DNA of 64,000 nucleotides from Homarus americanus (GCF_018991925.1 NW_024738608.1:2100187-2164186); one strand, 5' to 3'. Counted from the stretch's first letter, positions 9,325 through 21,908 are shown. Notes: generated by a model from the letters alone, not told the origin. A program made the numbers and translations.

Positions 9325-12300
9325 TAGGGTGTGTCATAATGGAGGCTAATTTTTTTTTTTTTTTTGAGTTTGAAAAATCGCCCATGCAGGCTATCGATGC
9401 AGTTCTATGTGCAGAATCATGTGATATATCTTCAGATTTGAAAAAGTTTTATTTTGCTAGGTAAATTTTTAACTTGAAACGGCGAAAATTCAGTATTCTA
9501 CCCTCTTTACCAACACCACTCAACAGTTTATTTAGCAAAGTAATGTATCAGTTAATTTATTAGGGATGAAAATGATCCAGAATAGTGAAACTAATGATCT
9601 TGACACATTTATTAAATTTAATATTCTCAGAAACAAAATCATCAAATACAAAAACCGTTTTATTTACTACTTAATTCGGTAAGTTGCTGCACACCATAAG
9701 AATATGTCTTTCTTTTGTTTTGTTTCTACTCATCACCTCCCTGCTTCGATTTCACCCGAGCCTCGGATGTAGCCTTCCTCCTCTCCTGGCTGTACATCGG
9801 TGACTGCTGGCCTTCGGCCACTTGCTGTACACAACGCCTATACTCTGGTGTGCGAGGGGCCAGGCAGGGACATGCATGGGAAGGTCCAGAAAGCTCTGAC
9901 TTGGAACATTGGTGAGGCTGCAGGTGGGCCATCACAGCCTGATGTTATCCAGAACTATGAGATCAGTGAGGGTCTTGGCACCTAGATTTGACTTCAGGAG
10001 TCTTCCTGACCCTGAAGCCGAATCACATCAACTGATTCGGCTATGCCCAGATCCTCTCTCATAAGTCTCATATCCAAGATCTTTTGATCGTCACTCTTCT
10101 CTCCTCCTCATCCTTACTGCAGAGCATTATGTCTGCAGAACTGCTCGATGAGCATACTAGAAGACCTCCTCACAGTTCACCTAATAATCCAACTTCCTTG
10201 GCTGACTCCCTCAGGAGCCTCCTGCTGGAAGAGAACATGCTCTCGACCTTCGGAGAATGATGACTTCAGACCCTTTGGTGTTGAACCACCCTAAGTAAGT
10301 AGATACTCACGATGAATTGGACAATAAGTCTCAGGTTGTGAAGCTGGTTCCCTTTCAGTTTATGATGAGCGACCCAAATTCTGCAGAACCTGAGAGCCGT
10401 TGTGAGCCACCTATAATGTGAGACTGGACCTATCTGCAGGTAGGCAAGTCTATCAGGCATGACCCCAGTTTTGATGGCACTGCAAATCATGTAACCATAG
10501 TACTGGTCAGTACTCAGGTCGTCAATGACAGTATGTGCAAGCTCAACGAGTGGAGGGCCAACTGTGATTTTTCTAAAGCCCGATTTATTTCTAACTCAGC
10601 AGCAGAGTCCAGCATCTGCCAAGAGGACCAGACCATCTGTTGTTTGGAAAGAGCGGCCATCCAGCTCCTGATCAGATGTCTGAGGGCAACTCAAGGGTGG
10701 AGGTCACAACAATCCAGACCAGCCTCCCACCTCTCATTTATCCACTGTATGACCTCTCACTCCTGTGTTCAGAGCTGGTGCTGTCCCTCCAATGGCCTGC
10801 AGGGTCTGGTCTACGTTCCTCTCTCTGAGCCAGTTCACAATGTTATCTGCCACTATCTCAGCTGGTTTTCTGATGTCATCTTTCTCTGGAGTGAAATGCC
10901 ACAAATACTTCCCTCCTGGTTCACTGCAGCAGGAGTAGTGTTCCTCCTTCACCATGGCAGGGAACAACTTGTCAGAATCTCCAACTTTCATGAACACTTT
11001 AGTGTCATCCCTTTTCCCATCAAAGAACAAACAATTGATTCCATTTTCTCTTATCCTTTATCAAACTCCTCTTCTAGGTTACTGACAAGTTTCTCCTGAG
11101 CCTCCTTACTTTTAGTTATGATCTATCACTTTCAGGTGAATATCATCAGTGTTATCAAACCACCGCCAATCCAGGCAGTTACATATTCTGCAGTTTCCTT
11201 CTGAGACCAGTGTGGTGTCGCATGCTGGCCAGAGCTATGCCTGATATCTTTCCTATTTTGAATCTTATGCCTGGAAGGCTTTGGGGATCATTATTTTCTG
11301 GCTACGGATGTCACCATTCTCCTGGTCAGCACTCGGATCAGCCATGGGGAAGTCATTAAACTCTGAATCAGCTTGACTCCAATCATCGGCATTTTTTACC
11401 TCACCCTGGGCCTTCTCAAGTCTCTTTTCCTCAGCAACTCTTCTCCTCTTCTGTCTCTCTGTGGCAGCCTCCTGTCTCTTGGACTCCGGAATATCTTGGC
11501 TAGAAATCATGAGAGCCCCTATACTGCCAGTTTTCTCTCTCTGTGCTTTGACAAATGCCAGTTCGATCACAGGAATCTTCAGTTCACGCTTGCAAATACA
11601 GGAGATGTGGGCCTCGGATTTACAGTCACAATCGCATCCAAACTCAGGACAGAGAACAATTGGGCACTTTCAAGTAATTATGTCAAATAACTGGTCCAGT
11701 TGCTTGGCAAAGCTGTCCTTAACTGCAAGTTTTCCTCTCCCAAGAGAGATATCTCTTGCCTTTTCCTAACTGGCTAGCAGTCTCTCACTAATCTTCTTCT
11801 GACTTGTTATGACTGGAGGCTTGAACTGAGCGTTAGCCAGAGTGTACTGTGCCAAGACAGCTTTTGGTCATATCACTGGCAATGTCTTGCTTGTGTAAGT
11901 TCTTGGTTCTTTTCACTGATTTGCCTGATTAAAAACAATTCATATCTCAAAGCATCTCAATGTAGGCAACTCCACTTCAGCCTTCCCAGACCCAAGATAG
12001 TGACTGAGATGGCGATTTTGTCTGCCCTGACACAAGAGCCATCGCAAATATTATCAACTTATAAATGCATTGGTGAATCTGAAACAGAAAAATATTGTTA
12101 GTTACAGCTAAAGAATGAAGTCAGAAAGCAATGTTCACTATTTAATTGTAATGCACTAATGCAGCTGTACGCTAGATTTTCGATAAATTTCACGCTAAAA
12201 TTTACCTTGCAAAAGGTTGCAAAATATTGAAACTGAAATTATTTTCTGTTTATATACACTAAAATCTACCAAAAAAGTGATGGGCCATTAGTTTTAGCTG

Positions 12301-12325
12301 ATCTTCCCTCCTATGACACACCCTA
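9325..12325 (-). mobile_element. 3-kb TIR transposon with 9-bp target duplication, copy 1 (unassigned superfamily)
   Basis: Termini TAGGGTGTGTCAT and ATGACACACCCTA are perfect 13-bp inverted repeats. Flanks ATTTTGCAT (9316-9324) and TTATTGCAT (12326-12334) match at 7 of 9 positions. The same element with identical ends and length lies at 53708-56709. It encodes one large protein on the minus strand, broken here by many small indels. It sits inside the hAT transposase domain. Confidence 0.9.
10266..11950 (-). pseudogene. Transposase-like protein of the 3-kb element, copy 1, degraded
   Basis: Fragments in shifting frames follow the order of the copy-2 protein: IELAFVKAQREKTGSIGAL and SQDIPESKRQEAA (about 11570-11400), MFFDGKRDDTKVFMKVGDSD (11030), YSCCSEPGGKYLWHF, NIVNWLRERNVDQTLQAIGG, then MICSAIKTGVMPDRLAYLQI and GPVSHYRWLTTALRF (10490-10380), and NLRLIVQFIV. 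Numerous frameshifts make it non-functional. See copy 2 for the domain description. Confidence 0.8.
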
Positions 12326-12686
12326 TTATTGCATAGTTGTTCTGATGGGATTTTTAATATACTTCAACTTAGAAAATGAACGCTCAGCTGAGCAATTTGT
12401 GACCATTAATGTTAAAAATATACGAAAGCCAATATCAACATTTGGAAAGGCACACTCAATATTGTCTTCTACAATCATTTTATATATATGTATGTATTTT
12501 TTTCATTTAATGTGTGGGCCTCTTTTTGTGAGCCCTGGTTCAGCTGCACCATTTGCAGTTTTGCACCATATGGTCCATGGTCCATGGTAAATCCGGCTAT
12601 GGAAAATTTCTGTGGTGCCCCCCTTCCCTTGATGCCCTAAGCACGTGCTTATTTTGCTTAATGGTTAATCCAGCCCTGGACGTGCT

Positions 12687-13080
12687 GACATACAAGGCTA
12701 GGAGTGCAGCGGTTCACACTGTCACCATTAAAAAAAACTGCAACAGTACAGTACATTTAGAATATTGTTTCATTAATTTAATAGTAACAGTCAACATGCT
12801 ATTATAGTTGTACAATTTATACACACTAAGTTGTACATACATAGTACGTGTAATTAACAAAAGATTACACAAGGCATCCTTAAAATACAAATAACACAAT
12901 AGGAACCATCAACCACAAATGATAATATGGAATACTCGAGTGGCCAGCCATGTGGTTACACCCCGCACTATGACTCGATTCAAACTACCCATGAGCAACA
13001 CCTGCTTCAGATACAGTGAACAAACCCAACACTGAACAAAACAGTTCCAACAATCATTGGACTAGAATATAAACCCCTTA
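12687..13080. other. Spacer without recognised feature
   Basis: AT-rich DNA between the hAT element and the second minisatellite; no coding sequence recognised. Confidence 0.6.
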
Positions 13081-13082
13081 CA

Positions 13083-13833
13083 CAATCAACCATACTACAG
13101 TACTGTACCATGAACCACACCATACTACAGTACTGTACAGTTGCGGAAATGTGTTTCTACACCTCCTGTGGTAACCTCTCTCTCCAAACGGCAACGTTGC
13201 AGTAGTAGTATCACTGTTTATGAATGAATGGGTATTGGTCATGTAACGACAGACGTGATTGGTGGAAAGGTTTGCTATAGGTCATATAGGTTGGCCATTT
13301 GGAGTCACAGGTTACTACAAAGGGTATAGGAATACATTTCTGCAACTATACTGTACCATGAACTACGGTATGCCAAACTACAGTACAATACCATGAAAAA
13401 CACCATACTGCAATGCTGTACTATGATCCACACAAAACTAGAGTACAATACCATGAACCACACCATAACACTACAGTACTGTACCATAACCCACACCATA
13501 CTACAATACCATGAACCACACCGTACTACAGTACCATGAGCCATGCCATACTACAGTACTGTACCATGAGCCACACCATACTACAGTACCATGAGCCACA
13601 CCATACTACAGTACCATGAGCCCACACCATACTACTTTACTGTACCATGAGCCACACCATACTACAGTACAGTACCCTGAGCCATACCATTCTACAGTAC
13701 AGTACCATGAGCCACACCATACTACAATACCATAAGCTCACACCATACCACTTTACTGTACCATGAGCTACACCATACTACAGTCCCGTGAGCTACACCA
13801 TACTACTGTACAGTACCATGAACCATAACCAGG
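13083..13833. repeat. Degenerate minisatellite, about 25-38-bp units, interrupted by a MITE
   Basis: Variable units built from CACACCATACTACAGTAC, optional TGTAC, and CATGAGC or CATGAAC. The core CACCATACTACA is shared with the 37-bp array at 7566-8690 and the 30-bp array at 14119-15062. The run is split by the insertion 13138-13348. Confidence 0.9.
13138..13348. mobile_element. 211-bp MITE with 7-bp target duplication
   Basis: Left end CAGTTGCGGAAATGTGTTTC and right end GAATACATTTCTGCAACTA are imperfect inverted repeats. Both sides carry TACTGTA (13131-13137 and 13349-13355), a word that is part of the satellite monomer, so the duplication fits insertion into a unit. No coding capacity; superfamily not assigned. 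Confidence 0.75.
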
Positions 13834-14118
13834 GTAAAATTTGGGTAATTGTCCAGTGTGAGGAAGAGTTTGTGCTTATAATTGAGGAGGACTTCTGGAG
13901 GTGCCCAGGCAAATAACTGGGGGTTCGGGGCACTAACTAACGTCCTCCGAAGCCCAGCACCTTTATGTAACTTGGTTAGGTTAGGTTATGTTAGCCAGTT
14001 CCACATGATGAAATCGATGCATTGGTACACTTACATCAGTAAGAATCACCTTATAAATTTACTGTAAATTATAGTTTAAGTTTGACTGTTGCATGCATGA
14101 TGAAATTGATGCATTTGA
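13834..14118. other. Spacer between minisatellites
   Basis: Contains GGTTAGGTTAGGTTATGTTAG (13975-13995, TTAGG-like, three units) and a short direct repeat ATGATGAAAT(C/T)GATGCAT at 14006 and 14098. No gene seen. Confidence 0.6.
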
Positions 14119-15062
14119 CCATAACACACCATACTACAGCACCATGAACTATAACACACCATACTACAGCACCATGAACTATAATGCACCATACTACAGC
14201 ACCATGAACTATAACACACCATACTACAGCACCATGAACTATAACACACCATACTACAGCACCATGAACTATAACACACCATACTACAGCACCATGAACT
14301 ATAACACACCATACTACAGCGCCATAAACTATAACACACCATATTACAGCACCATGAACTATAACACACCATACTACAGCACCATGAACTATAACACACC
14401 ATACTACAGCACCATGAACTATAATGCACCATACTATAGCACCATGAACTATAACACACCATACTACAGCACCATGAACTTTAACACACCATACTACAGC
14501 ACCATGAACTATAATGCAACATACTACAGCACCATGAACTATAATGCACCATACTATAGCACCAAGAACTATAACACACCATACTACAGCACCATGAACT
14601 ATAACACACCATACTACAGCACCATGAACTATAATGCACCATACTACAGCACCATGAACTATAATGCACCATACTACAGCAACATGAACTGCAATGCACC
14701 ATACTATAGCACCATGAACTATATAATGCACCATACTACAGCACCATGAACTATAATGCACCATACTATAGCACCATGAACTATAACACACCATACTACA
14801 GCACCATGAACTATAACACACCATACTACAGCACCATGAACTATAATTCACCATACTATAGCACCATGAACTATAACACACCATACTACTGCACCATGAA
14901 CTATAACACACCATACTACAGCACCATGAACTATAACACACCATACTACAGCACCATGAACTATAACACACCATACTACAGCACCATGAACTATAATGCA
15001 ACATACTACAGCACCATGAACTATAATGCACCATACTACAGCACCATGAACTATATACAGTA
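14119..15062. repeat. 30-bp minisatellite array, first block
   Basis: About 31 units of ACCATGAACTATAACACACC plus ATACTACAGC, with TAATGC replacing TAACAC in some units and a few 32-bp units. Thirty is a multiple of three and the unit lacks stops in several frames, so decapeptide-repeat ORFs up to 333 codons arise on both strands. No signal peptide or other coding support is visible. Confidence 0.97.
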
Positions 15063-15073
15063 ATGCACAAAAT

Positions 15074-17161
15074 CAGGGTTGTTATGATTTAAATCGATTT
15101 AAATCAGAGTAAAAAAATCATGATTTAAATCAAAATGATTTTTTTACTAATAACTGTTTTCTCTTTTTATTCTACATGATTGAAAAGTATATGCAATGCA
15201 GCAGGCTAATAACATTATTTGGATTTACATAATTATGTACTGTACTATACTATAGTCTGTTCTCTCCAGTTTTGCGAAACTTTGATCATAGTCACCCTTC
15301 CGAACAGTGGAGCACGATGAATTTATAAAGATGATTAAAATGCTAAGACCAGGATATATTTCACCTAATAGACATCAAATTGGAAGGTCTCTTTTGGATC
15401 AACCCTACGATTCAGTGATTAAGAATTATTCAGAAGAACTTAGTGGGAAAACAGTTTGCATGGCCATGGATGGATGGAGTAATGTCCATAATGAGCCTAT
15501 AGTATGTATAACTTTAACAGCGGACAACCGTATTTATCTTGTTGACTCTATAGACACAGAATCAAGACACAGCTGAATATCTGTTGAAATTGGCTGAGTG
15601 TGCTACAAAAAAGTGTGAAGACAAATTTGGATGCACAGTAAGAAGCTGTGTAACAGATAATGCTGCTAATATGGCAAAAATGAGAAGTGAATTTGGACAA
15701 GATAAATCCATTATAACATATGGTTGCTCTGTACACCTGTTAAATTTGCTTTCACAAGACCTGCAAATCAAGAACATTAAGGAGCACATTACTGATACCA
15801 TTAAGTACTTCAGAAATCTTCACATCCCAGGATCTTTGTATAGAAGAGCAGGAGGAACAATGCTAGTAATGCTATCAGACACACGATGGAACACAGTGAC
15901 AGATTCTATTGAATCTAATTTGAAGAACTGGGAGACCCTTGTCAAAGTGTGCAAAGAAAATAGTGAAGACATTGATAAGAAAATTGAAAGGAAAGTTAAT
16001 GATAAGGCATTAAAAAGAACTGCAGAAGACTATTTAGAGAGACTTAAGCCTATTGCTGTGGCATTGGACTGTGTCCAGAGAGAACATACCCTATTAAGTG
16101 ATGCTGTAGAAATCTGGGTAAAACCGAAAACTGATATTAAGGAGTATTTAACAGATAAGAAGGATATGGATAATTTTGAAAAAAGAATCAAAGTAGCATT
16201 GACACCTGCCCATTTTCTAGCTAATGTGATAGATCCAAGGTATCAGGGCAGACATCTGACTCCTGAGCAGCGAGACATTGCAGAACAGTATGTGTGCGAG
16301 TCTCTTCCACATTTCCTTTCAACATTAATGTCCTTCCATGGAAGAAGTGCACCATTTAAAGAGCTCTATTTTGGTAAAGATGTTGTAAAATCTCTCTCAC
16401 CCCTTGCTTGGTGGCAGTATTTTGCCAATGATATGACAGAAAATGTAATGGATGTTCCTAGGCAATTATTTACAGCTGTTGCATCATCAGCAGGGGTTGA
16501 GAGAATTTTTTCCACATATGGATTTGTACACTCAAAGGTAAGAAATTGCCTAGGACAGGAAAAGGCATTTAAGCTTGTCACAGTACATAAGCATTTCAAT
16601 GTTCAACTAAGCTAATTTAAATGTTTTGAACTATTTTTGTTGTTTACAGAATGAGAATATTGTGTTGACTTGAAGTTATTACCGGTAATTCTTAATACCT
16701 GTACACTATAATCCTACAAATTTAAGAAAATAAACTTGTTACCAGTATTATTTTTTTTACAAAATGAGAATATTATTCTGTTGACTTGAAGAAGTTAAGT
16801 TACCTATTAATTTTTGAAACACTGTAATCCTATAAGAGCATTTATGTTAAATTTCATTATTACATTTGGATTTGTGCACTCAAATGTAAGATATGTTACC
16901 AGTTTTCTTTTATTTTACAAAAAGAATATTATTGTTAAATTCCATTGGTAATCTACTGCATAAACATCTTAATGCCAATTTTCTGTTTATTATCCTGAAT
17001 AAGCTTTGGTTGAAAAATACTGATTTTATGGTTTAAAAATACTATTTTAATGCAATTAGTAAAAAAATCAAATAAATTGATTTAAATAAAAAAATCCGAT
17101 TTAAATCAAATTAATCAATTTTTTTTTTCTTTTTTAAAAATCATGATTTTTTCCAACCTTG
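15074..17161 (+). mobile_element. hAT transposon inserted in the 30-bp minisatellite
   Basis: Ends CAGGGTTG and CCAACCTTG, followed inward by subterminal ATTTAAATC-rich repeats on both sides (15085-15150 and 17040-17150). The minisatellite resumes immediately after 17161. Candidate 8-bp duplications CACAAAAT and CACCATAC match at only 5 of 8 positions, which suggests age or local satellite divergence. It carries a plus-strand transposase gene. Confidence 0.88.
15296..16615 (+). pseudogene. hAT transposase lacking its N-terminus, one frameshift
   Basis: About 435 residues. Order: FRTVEHDEFIKMIKMLRPGY (pre-catalytic domain), AMDGWSN with the first catalytic Asp, then a frameshift near 15560-15580, VTDNAANM with the second Asp, the C-x2-H motif in YGCSVHLLN, LSDTRWNT, an insertion helical domain, VIDPRYQGRHL, and the C-terminal dimerisation region SAGVERIFSTYGFVHSKVRN with the catalytic Glu. 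hAT transposases cut and paste their element using these D-D-E residues. The N-terminal BED zinc finger is missing between 15170 and 15296, and one frameshift divides the gene, so it is not functional as read. All three catalytic residues remain. Confidence 0.9.
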
Positions 17162-17332
17162 CACCATACTACAGCACCATGAACTATAATGCACCATACT
17201 ACAGCACCATGAACTATATAATGCACCATACTACAGCACCATGAACTATAATGTGCCATACTACAGCACCATGAACTATATAATGCACCAAACTACAGCA
17301 CCATGAACTATAATGCACCATACCTCAGTTCC
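17159..17332. repeat. 30-bp minisatellite array, second block
   Basis: Five to six units of 30-32 bp continuing the array on the far side of the hAT insertion, many with the AACTATATAATGCACC variant. Confidence 0.95.
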
Positions 17333-17339
17333 ATGATGA

Positions 17340-20300
17340 GCATTACACTGGCTAGAAGAATCACAGCTCTTCCCAGCCCCAGTAACTGCTGAGAAATCAG
17401 CTTCATGCTAAATTCACCTTCAAAATTCTTCTTAAATGATGCAACTCTCACTATAACATTAATAACACATATCAGTGTCCATATCTACAGTACTGCGTAT
17501 AATCATAAATTGTATTATCGTGGTTATATCTCTCACTTGAAAATGCAGGTACGTATTGTACAATGCAGCAGGTTGGGCACCATACCTTCAAATGTTATCT
17601 GCCAACCACATTCTACCTCCCCAACCATACTACAAACACAACATTGATAAGATTACACACTCTTATCATAGTTATCACTTATTACTGGTTTTATGCTTGC
17701 TATTCACCGATTCCCACCGACTGTAATTGCAGTTCCAAATACACGAGGTATAAGGTTGTGTGTTATAGTAGGTTAGGTAAGGGTGTTATAGCAGGTAAAG
17801 TAAGGGTGTGTTGCAGTAGATTAGATAAAGTGTGTGGTGATATTTGAACATTAAAAAAAGAGGACACTCTGCCAAGTAGGGGGAAGTGGGTATTTGTACC
17901 AGTATCTATTACTTTGTGTTGTATTAATGTTATATACATAAAGTTGCACTGTATATGCTGCAGTAAAAGCATCCTCTGATTGCTGCCTGGTTTTACAAAA
18001 TAATCTGTAAATTTTGCTGAAGTTTGGAAATCATATTCAGCTCCCATTTTTCTCAACCACTTCAAAAACACTTGAATTTTATCTTCAGTTTTGCAGTGAA
18101 TTTGCACTTTCGTTCTGGCATGTGTTTAGGGATAACAAAATAAAATGTCAAATAAAGATTTCAAAGAAATTTCTGGTCAGTTGTCTAGCACATATAGTTT
18201 TACCATAGTACAGTGTTGAACAGTGTGATGAGTAATTAACAGTAAATAATAAAATGTGGTGTAAATATAATAGAGTCAATGCTAATATGCCTATCAATCA
18301 CAATTAATGACCCTTTTGAAGTCGATAAACAAGGTTTCTTGTAAACTACAATGAATAGAAAAGATCACTAAAAAATTTCACACTATCAGAGTAACCTCTC
18401 GAGGTGACCCCGAGATCAGCTAGATAACGTCAAGGTGTTTCAGTGACAATTGCAGAGACATTTTACTTGGAATTTTCATTTAACTCTTAAATATAAAGAT
18501 ATACATTCTTATATGTAACATACTTCCTTAAAATAAGTAATATTAAATAAATTACAAAGTTGCACTCACACACAATCAGTGAAAATTTACACTAAATAAA
18601 CATTAACTTCAATTTATGTTAATGCAATGTGATAAACCACTTGAAGACAGAGTGGTTCACCTTTTGAATTAAGTAATATAGCGCAACTCCGACTGTACAC
18701 TATTTTACAGCTTTGGCGGGTTGTGATCCCTTTAATGCGATAATTTCCATCTTAATAATAATACCTTCCATACACGCTTTTTCTATATCCTTTGCTGTGG
18801 GATGTCCCATAACTGCCTGACATTATTTTCCATTTACTCTGCAGTACGAGATGTTCAACAGCTGCCCGGCAGCCATTGACAAGACGCCTGTTATGACAAG
18901 TGTCGTTTACATTCGGATCTCTACAGAATAAACAATGGTCGCCATCCGACGCTCCTTCCTCCCAGACACCGTACATTTGCACGACTCGTGTGAATTTTAG
19001 ACTAAGGACGAGCACAATACCTAGAGGCTCGAATCATGTGTTAGACCTAAGAAACAATATCAAGATCACCTTACTTTATTAACTCTTAGGTTAGACTTGA
19101 ACATAGTAATTTTTTATCTCAAATCTGGGAATGAAGAAAGTCTTCCATGTGATAAGACATACGGTTCTGCAATAATTAATGGAATGTGCAGCCTACTGTC
19201 TCATTATTATTGTACTCCATACCACAGTATCTTGTTTTAGCACAACTTTTCTTGAGCAGGAGAAATACTTTGCAGAAAGGATTCCCAACAACAGAATGTC
19301 CCTTCGATATGGTCACGATCGACTTGTAATGTACTGGTGTGTGGAACCAACAAGAGTTATGAGAAAGCATATATGTAAAACACTATACAGTATGTCTGTA
19401 ATCCTCTTAAAGAGATTATTTTACAACTTATATACTCAATTATAAGCTATGCTTATTGCAACCTGTAAGCTATATTTAAAATTATCATTGATAAGCATGT
19501 ATCCAAGTTAGGAGGATGCATGAATTTATAACATATGCAGTTAGTAATCTCCAAGCTTTGTAGATCACACAAGAGATTATTTTTCAACTCGCATGCTTTG
19601 TAGTAAACATTCCAATGCAAACTACAGTACTAACAAGTTTTATGTATGGCATGTGGAAACATTCCCATTGGAGGCACGACACTTTTTTATATTGGACAAA
19701 CAAACTTTGCCAATCTATCATCTTTATTCTATCTTTGTGATACCAACCAAACTAATTAGGTTATCAATGTTCTAGTACTTTGTCACAGACATGACAATTT
19801 AGAAAGGCACTGCAAGAAAGTCTCATCACTCTCGACCACCAGCTACATACTATAAAGGATCCAGATTTCTCAGCTTAGCTAAAGTAGACAGGTAACAGCC
19901 GTTTAGCGATCGTTCACTTACCAATTTAAATTTTAACACCTTTGATTCAAAGATCTGCAATTGTTCGGTTTAGCTATCAACTCCCTGGAAAAAATTCAGG
20001 AGGGAAGATGAAAAATAATCCTTGATAATAAAATGGTAGATTCTAGTAACTATTCGGTTGAAGAACTTGTATGAGTGAGGGTTTACTTGCCATAACAGGA
20101 TATACTATTGCTGAAATTCATCATGGAAAACTTTCATCTCTAGGAACATAACCCCCATGTAAATTGGCAACCTGCTTTATTAACAAGTTCCAGCCAATTG
20201 ATAGACCTAGTGTTGTGGGTGGTATGTTAATACAGTTGTTGATTTTATTAATTTTTGTTTGTTACAGTAAACTGTCCAGTCAATTGTCCGATGCATCTTG

Positions 20301-21727
20301 GCATTCATAAATCCAGCACACCCACAGCCCTAACCATGGCATAAGTACAGAACTGCACTGTTATGCATTTGTGAAAATTGCTCACTTAAAATGAAATGAG
20401 AATTCCTGAATATTCCCACCACTTTAAAATTCCTTACACCCTTGCAACCATATAGGTATCAGGTACTGTACTGTATTTCCATTACTGTACTGCAATGTGC
20501 TAAATTCACTTAAGCCTAAATGTGTCCACATTCAACCCAAAGTAAATAAAACAAACATGTGCTTTACCGTTTATTGTAAAAATAGATGTTCAAAAGCACA
20601 TTTTTGATGTGGACGATGAACTCCACATACCTTAGGGGACGATGGTGGCGTCCATTGACTGACCCCTGTACTGCTGAGCCAATACTGTCTGATGCTGCCA
20701 ATTATCATCAGCAGGGGCAGTGTTATGGAGGATACAATATTGATGACTTTTCCTTCCAGTGTACATTTTGCTCCAAACTTGTGTGTATGGAGCTGAATCT
20801 TCCTACATTTAGGGATTTTACCAAGTGATTTTTCCATTATCACATTTTAGATGACCAGGCTGACTCACCAAACAAGTGGTTATAGCCTACCCAGTAAATA
20901 TAAGAGAAGGGGCTTTTTACTACAAGAAAAACTTTTATCAAAAAACTTTCCATAAAAATAAATAAATTCAGCCTGTGAAGTTAAACTATTAAAATGATTC
21001 ACAAATAAAAATCAAGTTTCTATAGGGCTATGCCATTTTCCCCTATCAGTTTACATTTGTTGTAATTTAGTCTTCCTCGGCCCCTTGCTTATGGTACCAG
21101 ACCTAAGTACCCCTAATCACTGGCAGGCTCCAATTATTATCTAATGCATTCTATCACTTAACAGGAGGGCCCTATTTGTACATTCTTTATACTGATTTTG
21201 TTTCACTTGCCAGACAAAAAGGAACTGCATACATGTCTTAGCATAACAATGGCATGCAATCATGCAGCCACTGAATAATCCAAGTTCCTTGCACCTACAG
21301 AAGACTAAGAAATGCTGCTGGCTTGCAACCAACACCAAATATCACCATGAAAAGAAAAACCTGTTCAACAAATCCTTCACAAACTTATCTTGTACATTCC
21401 CATTTCCAGTCTCTTCCATTCCTCTTTCCAAATAACACACCAACTGAATCCTTATCTGTAAGCATTCCAGAACCTTTCTATCCAGTCACTTCTTTCCATA
21501 ATCTGAACAGGTCAAGTCTTCTCTACAAAACATGGACCTTGTATACTTTTCATATTACACTATCTGTCAACAGATAATCATTAAAGCAATCACCATGCTC
21601 CAAAAAAAATTTTTTTTCAATAAGCGAATTGAGTTGTATAACCAAAATACTCGAATTTAATACTTTCTAACTTTTGTTAGAATGGTCAAATCTACTTACA
21701 TTTTGTATGTTGCTGCACCTTAACTTT
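17340..21727. other. Long region downstream of LSM14 with no recognised gene
   Basis: AT-rich. Only short frames are present. A minus-strand frame at 18752-19015 has several cysteines but no recognised domain. A small TTAGG-like patch occurs at 17760-17800. Part of this DNA may be LSM14 3'UTR. Confidence 0.5.
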
Positions 21728-21733
21728 TTTATT
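21728..21733 (-). terminator. Candidate polyadenylation signal of LSM14
   Basis: AATAAA on the minus strand about 175 bp after the LSM14 stop codon. It is the first canonical signal downstream; others lie further away (for example near 20570), so use of this one is an inference. Confidence 0.35.
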
Positions 21734-21908
21734 TCTAATCTATATTCACCCATAGCATCAAACACCAAAAAGAAGGAGAGGTCCATTTGCATCAATTAAA
21801 GCTTTAAATCATTTCCTTTACCTAGGCACATTTATCCAAGAATATTATTAGTTTCTACATTTCATTTGTTTATCCTAGGAAGGTGCAGTGTCATTGTAAT
21901 TCACATGA

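Larger units (their letters stand above)
9190..12450 (-). pseudogene. hAT transposase C-terminal dimerisation domain, split by insertion
   Basis: On the minus strand 12450-12335 reads NIECAFPNVDIGFRIFLTL, then VTNCSAERSFSKLKYIKNPI and RTTM. After the 3-kb insertion the protein resumes at 9315-9190 with STSIEADVLHKTSFEDLIKD and FAIKKVGEN. The hAT dimerisation signature NCSAERSFSKLK is intact, and the insertion falls within one domain, between the RTTM and SIEADVL blocks. The N-terminal BED finger and catalytic core are absent, so this is a non-autonomous fragment. Confidence 0.85.
9011..12678 (-). mobile_element. Internally deleted hAT transposon hosting a 3-kb insertion
   Basis: Ends are CAGGGCCGGATTAAG at the left and CTTAATGGTTAATCCAGCCC followed by TG at the right, flanked by 8-bp target duplications GGCGTGCT (9003-9010) and GACGTGCT (12679-12686, one mismatch). 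The 8-bp duplication and CAGGG ends are hAT hallmarks. Without the insertion 9325-12325 only about 0.67 kb remains: the 5' end, then directly the C-terminal transposase codons, then the 3' end. Confidence 0.9.

Noticed and set aside
10533..11099. 188-codon plus-strand ORF
   Set aside because: Shadow frame opposite the transposase-like gene of the 3-kb element; the minus strand carries the conserved motifs.
13975..13995. TTAGG-like repeats as a possible interstitial telomere
   Set aside because: Only about three imperfect units here and one to two at 17765 and 48304; too few to support the claim.
18752..19015. Minus-strand 87-codon frame with several cysteines
   Set aside because: No recognised domain, no splice context, no homologue I can name.
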